Shown here piece by piece: positions 5,801-7,547 of a stretch of 7,547 nt of DNA. The notes under the pieces are model-generated. The model ran no database searches. It saw only the letters and a program-made list of their open reading frames with translations, and was not told the origin of the DNA. This stretch comes from Methanosarcinales archaeon (GTDB lineage Archaea > Halobacteriota > Methanosarcinia > Methanotrichales > Methanotrichaceae). Both the position numbers and the translations under genes were made by a program. The stretch spans positions 1 through 7,547 of the forward strand of contig JAAEEW010000162.1 in the NCBI GenBank assembly GCA_013415595.1. The letters are read 5' to 3'. Within the stretch, counting starts at the first letter, position 1. Each line of letters opens with the position of its first letter.

Positions 5801-7547
5801 CTCGCTGCCATCCGATCCCTCTATTACCTCGAACTGCTGCTCCTTCCAGGGAGTGGCATCGCAGACCTGGTCGATGTCCAGGTTCTTGAGCTGCACCCTG
5901 GCCGCGTACCAGCCGGCCTCGGCGTCGTCGGGAATTATGATCTCCATGGAGTTGCCCTTCCCGTAGCCGAACTCGTCATCCCGGCCCCCGGGCGTGCGCT
6001 GGGTCTCCTGGCCGGAGTACTCCTTGCCGGAGGGGGACCTGATGATCAGGGATCCCTCGAAGCTGGTCTCGCCGGCCATTCCGCTGCGGTACTTCATGGC
6101 TCCCCGGACCATCTGCCCCGGCAAGACCTTCTGCCCGCCGCCGAAATCGTAGTCCGTGATCCTGCCGCATCCCGAGTGGCTCCTCTGGGCTTTCTTGAAG
6201 TAGTAGCTGGCCGACCCCGCCAGGGTGGCCCGACAACCGCTGTCCTCCTGGATGTAGGCGGCGTACACGTCCACCGCATCGTTTGGCTGTACATCGGGAT
6301 CTGCAGTTCCCCAGGGAGGCGTCGTGGGCTGGCTGACCACTACCTTCAAGGGGTCCTGACAGGGACGAGGTCCGGCGGCTACCCGGTCCACCTGCACCAT
6401 CCAGTAGTTCGGCGCTCCAATGAGGGTTCCCTCATGGAACTCGAGGGCCGTTCCCTGGAAGATTATCTCCCCGCCCACCGCCGGCTCCAGGTAGAAATCG
6501 AGCTCCAGGTTGCCATCGGCATCGGTGATTCCCGTCTGGCTGAGGGGCTTATAGCCCTGTAGATCACAGTGCACTTCGTAAGTGGTGGACGGGCAGATGC
6601 CGCATCTGGGCGCGGTTATCTCATAATAGCCGCTGTAGTCTGAGGTCACCAGGGCGTTGCAGGTGGGGGAAATGTCCAGCAGGGCCCCGATCAGGATGTT
6701 GCTGGTGCCCTTTTCGTACACGTGGCCGAAAATCTTGCCCTTACAGTCGGATGATGCCTCCCCGCAATTGATCGATCTTACGTACTCCCCCCACTGGGGG
6801 TCATCGGGAGTGCAGTACAGGTCGCCGTCGTAGCGGGCCTTAACCTCCACGCAGTCGCCCAGCCTGCCGTCAAAGGTCTCCCCCGATTCCGAGATGTGGT
6901 GGACCACAATGGTGGCTCCGGGGACGATGGCGGGAATGTTCCCGGGATTGCTCACCACCCGGTCTATGAACAGGCTGAAGACGCAGGATCTCACCCGGGA
7001 TGGCTCATCGCAACGAGGGCCGTCGGTTATGTGACCCTGGACGATTATTCCCCCGGGCGAGGGCGAAGGATTCAGAGTTATGGCAAAGCCCTGGGCGGCG
7101 TTATGATCCAGGGTACCGCTCCACGTCCCGCTTCCCAGGCCAGCCTTCGTGGCCGAAGCTGAGTGCTGACCGTCGGAGAGCTGCACGTCAAGCTTGCCCG
7201 CGGCATCGGTAGAGCCCACGGTCTGGCCGTCGACCGCTACCTCTGCCCCATCAACCATCTCCCCGGCGGGGTCGGTCACCTGGACGGTGAATTTGAAGAC
7301 TGTGGCCCCGGCAATGGGTATGGCAAAGCTCTGGGCGGCGTTGTGATCCAACGTGCCACTCCACGTACCGCTGCCCAGACCTGGCTTGGTGGCTGTAGCG
7401 GAGTGGGGACCGTCGGCGAGCTGGACTTCAATCTTGCCTGCTGCATCGGTTGATCCCAGAACCTGACCGTCAACTGCTACCTCTGCTCCTTCGACCATCA
7501 GGCCCGCAGAATCGGTGACCTGCACGGTGAAAGGATAGCTCTGAGCG
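2864..7547 (-). CDS. Giant extracellular multidomain protein with five CARDB domains and a dockerin-like insert; N-terminus outside the window
   Basis: The frame is open from the window edge to TGA 2866-2864 (1,560 visible codons). The GTG at 7525 is not the start: the frame continues upstream as AQSYPFT, which matches a repeat boundary. Domains in order: two 80-residue carboxypeptidase-regulatory/PEGA-like beta repeats (7547-7081); a module with VQGHITDG and FIDRVV (about 7065-6770); another carboxypeptidase-regulatory-like domain (GKIFGHVYEKG, about 6745-6480); a module related to the earlier one (FQGTALEF, VDRVAAGP, DAVDVYAAY, YYFKK; to about 6190); a beta-sandwich-like segment (about 6185-5825); five CARDB domains starting at 5788, 5428, 5050, 4699 and 4336; two Ig-like domains starting NQAPALES (3979) and NQPPVMES (3652); and a last beta domain interrupted by two dockerin-like calcium loops (3210-3037). 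CARDB and Ig-like modules are typical of adhesive or scaffold surface proteins. There is no C-terminal membrane helix, PGF motif or sortase signal, so anchoring must be N-terminal or indirect. No catalytic domain is seen. Confidence 0.95.
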   Translation of the reverse strand, partial: AQSYPFTVQVTDSAGLMVEGAEVAVDGQVLGSTDAAGKIEVQLADGPHSATATKPGLGSGTWSGTLDHNAAQSFAIPIAGATVFKFTVQVTDPAGEMVDGAEVAVDGQTVGSTDAAGKLDVQLSDGQHSASATKAGLGSGTWSGTLDHNAAQGFAITLNPSPSPGGIIVQGHITDGPRCDEPSRVRSCVFSLFIDRVVSNPGNIPAIVPGATIVVHHISESGETFDGRLGDCVEVKARYDGDLYCTPDDPQWGEYVRSINCGEASSDCKGKIFGHVYEKGTSNILIGALLDISPTCNALVTSDYSGYYEITAPRCGICPSTTYEVHCDLQGYKPLSQTGITDADGNLELDFYLEPAVGGEIIFQGTALEFHEGTLIGAPNYWMVQVDRVAAGPRPCQDPLKVVVSQPTTPPWGTADPDVQPNDAVDVYAAYIQEDSGCRATLAGSASYYFKKAQRSHSGCGRITDYDFGGGQKVLPGQMVRGAMKYRSGMAGETSFEGSLIIRSPSGKEYSGQETQRTPGGRDDEFGYGKGNSMEIIIPDDAEAGWYAARVQLKNLDIDQVCDATPWKEQQFEVIEGSDGSESSGGPDLVVSRLWLSKNPCSPGDDVEVIFDVQNVGDQEAMATVDSLTFDDQVFEFDSSGVATGSVLQPGETRSWETILEDVSPSPSPHKVKASADIRGSISESREDNNEQLQDLAVEGGESSGGPDLVVSRLWLSKNPCSPGDHLEIAFDVQNVGDQDAMATVDCLEIDGSRTDFDSSVIPSSSGSILNPGETRTWKHFFTPGAAGTLAIKATADCNNLLSEKDEGDNGKTAELEVEEGSDGGSSGEEGKPNLVISRLYLSKNPCNLQEDVQIIFQVTNQGAASAMGGIDCLKIDRNEVATFDSSQLPGGGELAPGQSRTWNFNFRPEDPEDDFYRFDVCADCKNQVDESREEDNCKKENLDVVLLKSDLVVETIEFSRDPCLAGDNVDISFRVVNRGDLASGPTVDCLKINNVLVQTFDSSQLPDGGRLMPGQERRWIYTYQSVSGSRDYHRVEACADCQNAVEEKDENNNCDEENLDVETRGDPALADLEIVNLQISKNPCDQGDSVDIVFDVKNTGGRIVDKCTVDLILIDGTEVAELSSTESPSGSWLEPGKSRTWRYRYENVPCDKNPHKIKINVDANGVVRERSERNNYQVVWLKVNCQDHNQAPALESLQADRQSPQEPGSWIKWTATASDPDLDGMFYRFSVKGPATGEAWKDATGWIRANSWTWATGAADEGLNQVKAEVTDDKHSQPDRERGMKTADFEIRAASSANQPPVMESLTADPGSPQEAGTAIKLTARASDPDEDPLKFRIFYRPEDYSSFTEITSGWSEGGEVTWNTAGLSAGTYKLEAWVRDELHKSEEHWDDATVELFTIVALEEGGNDGETGVQVTPNPGESGDTFTWRAAGDNAGLKLYLRGLGDLDGSGSAEIGDVVRIIGIQERGTYDTLEPLARRIADLDCDGDCDKEDSSAVVQIWSMEGYATYPLDCSGGSCTFTRKLFDINGESSSPDYQWKVVDEAGKEIASGGLVVKSP
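3037..3210 (-). other. Dockerin-like pair of calcium-binding loops within the last domain
   Basis: The protein here reads LGDLDGSGSAEIGDVVRIIG and, after a spacer, RRIADLDCDGDCDKEDSSA. The first loop has the D-x-D-G-S-G-x-A-x-x-G-D order of a dockerin/EF-hand calcium loop followed by a hydrophobic helix. The second has D-x-D-x-D-x-D-x-x-D with an added Cys pair. This two-loop layout is that of type I dockerin, which in archaea is often found outside cellulosomes. The flanking sequence looks like the two halves of one beta domain (TFTWRAAGDNAGLKLYLRG before; QWKVVDEAGKEIASGG after). Confidence 0.7.
3982..5788 (-). repeat. Array of five CARDB domains, about 117-120 residues each
   Basis: The units begin PDLVV (5788), PDLVV (5428), PNLVI (5050), SDLVV (4699) and ADLEI (4336). 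Each has the CARDB signature: a hydrophobic strand, SKNPC or SRDPC, a V-x-N-x-G turn, a G-[EQK]-x-R-x-W strand, and an E-x-x-[ND]-N end. The first two are nearest relatives, with a 59-bp stretch identical at 5379-5437 and 5739-5797, exactly 360 bp apart. The other units are older. Ser/Gly/Glu linkers separate units 1-3. Confidence 0.88.
7081..7547 (-). repeat. Tandem 240-bp coding repeats, array continues past the window edge
   Basis: Units 7081-7320 and 7321-7547 (cut by the edge) share most bases at an exact 240-bp step, 80 residues per unit. Both encode VQVTD, AEVAVDGQ, GSTDAAGK, LGSGTWSGTLDHNAAQ. The residues before the first complete unit (AQSYPFT) match the end of such a unit, so at least one more copy lies upstream. 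Differences are concentrated at third codon positions and in a few residues, which points to relatively recent duplication under selection. Confidence 0.85.

Noticed and set aside
5471..6562. 363-codon plus-strand open frame opposite the giant gene
   Set aside because: It is antisense to the CARDB and beta-sandwich region, whose protein domains are clear. The long opposite frame follows from G/C-rich codons; its translation is Val/Leu/Gly/Arg-rich without domains and has no promoter or ribosome site.
7523..7525. GTG as the start of the giant gene
   Set aside because: The frame is open upstream to the edge, and this Val lies inside a repeat unit (FTVQVTD), equal to an internal position of the next copy.

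Overview
The window looks like archaeal DNA, most plausibly from a methanogen of the Methanothrix (Methanosaeta)/Methanosarcinales kind. This rests on A/T-rich TATA-box motifs without bacterial -35/-10 pairs, GGAGG-type ribosome sites, U-run terminators, and the gene content: secreted proteins built from CARDB, Ig-like, carboxypeptidase-regulatory-like and dockerin-like modules. No rRNA or housekeeping gene is present, so the assignment is an inference.

All four supported genes lie on the minus strand, so transcription runs from high to low coordinates. (1) 7547-2864 holds the C-terminal 1,560 codons of a very large extracellular multidomain protein whose start lies beyond the window. (2) 2863-1872 is a long non-coding stretch. 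It starts with a hairpin and U-tract terminators, continues into an A/T-rich segment with palindromes and a strong hairpin, and ends with a TATA box and a structured 5' leader. (3) 1871-1242 encodes a 209-residue secreted protein made of four 35-residue Q/N/S-rich repeats that resemble curlin (functional amyloid) repeats. (4) After an 11-bp palindrome abutting a TATA box, a two-gene unit encodes two small secreted proteins of unknown function (1134-393 and 403-1). They overlap by 11 bp, and the second runs off the window. The first has its signal peptide and its body in different reading frames.

Taken together, the window is a surface/extracellular-matrix locus. It has a giant adhesive or scaffold-like protein, a candidate amyloid-forming subunit, and a co-translated pair of small exported proteins. 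No enzyme is visible. Any joint function is inferred from export signals, repeats and proximity only. The most original points are the curlin-like repeats, the frameshift at the signal peptide, the co-varying cysteines in the CARDB array, the dockerin-like insert in the last domain of the giant protein, and several RNA or operator structures at gene borders.
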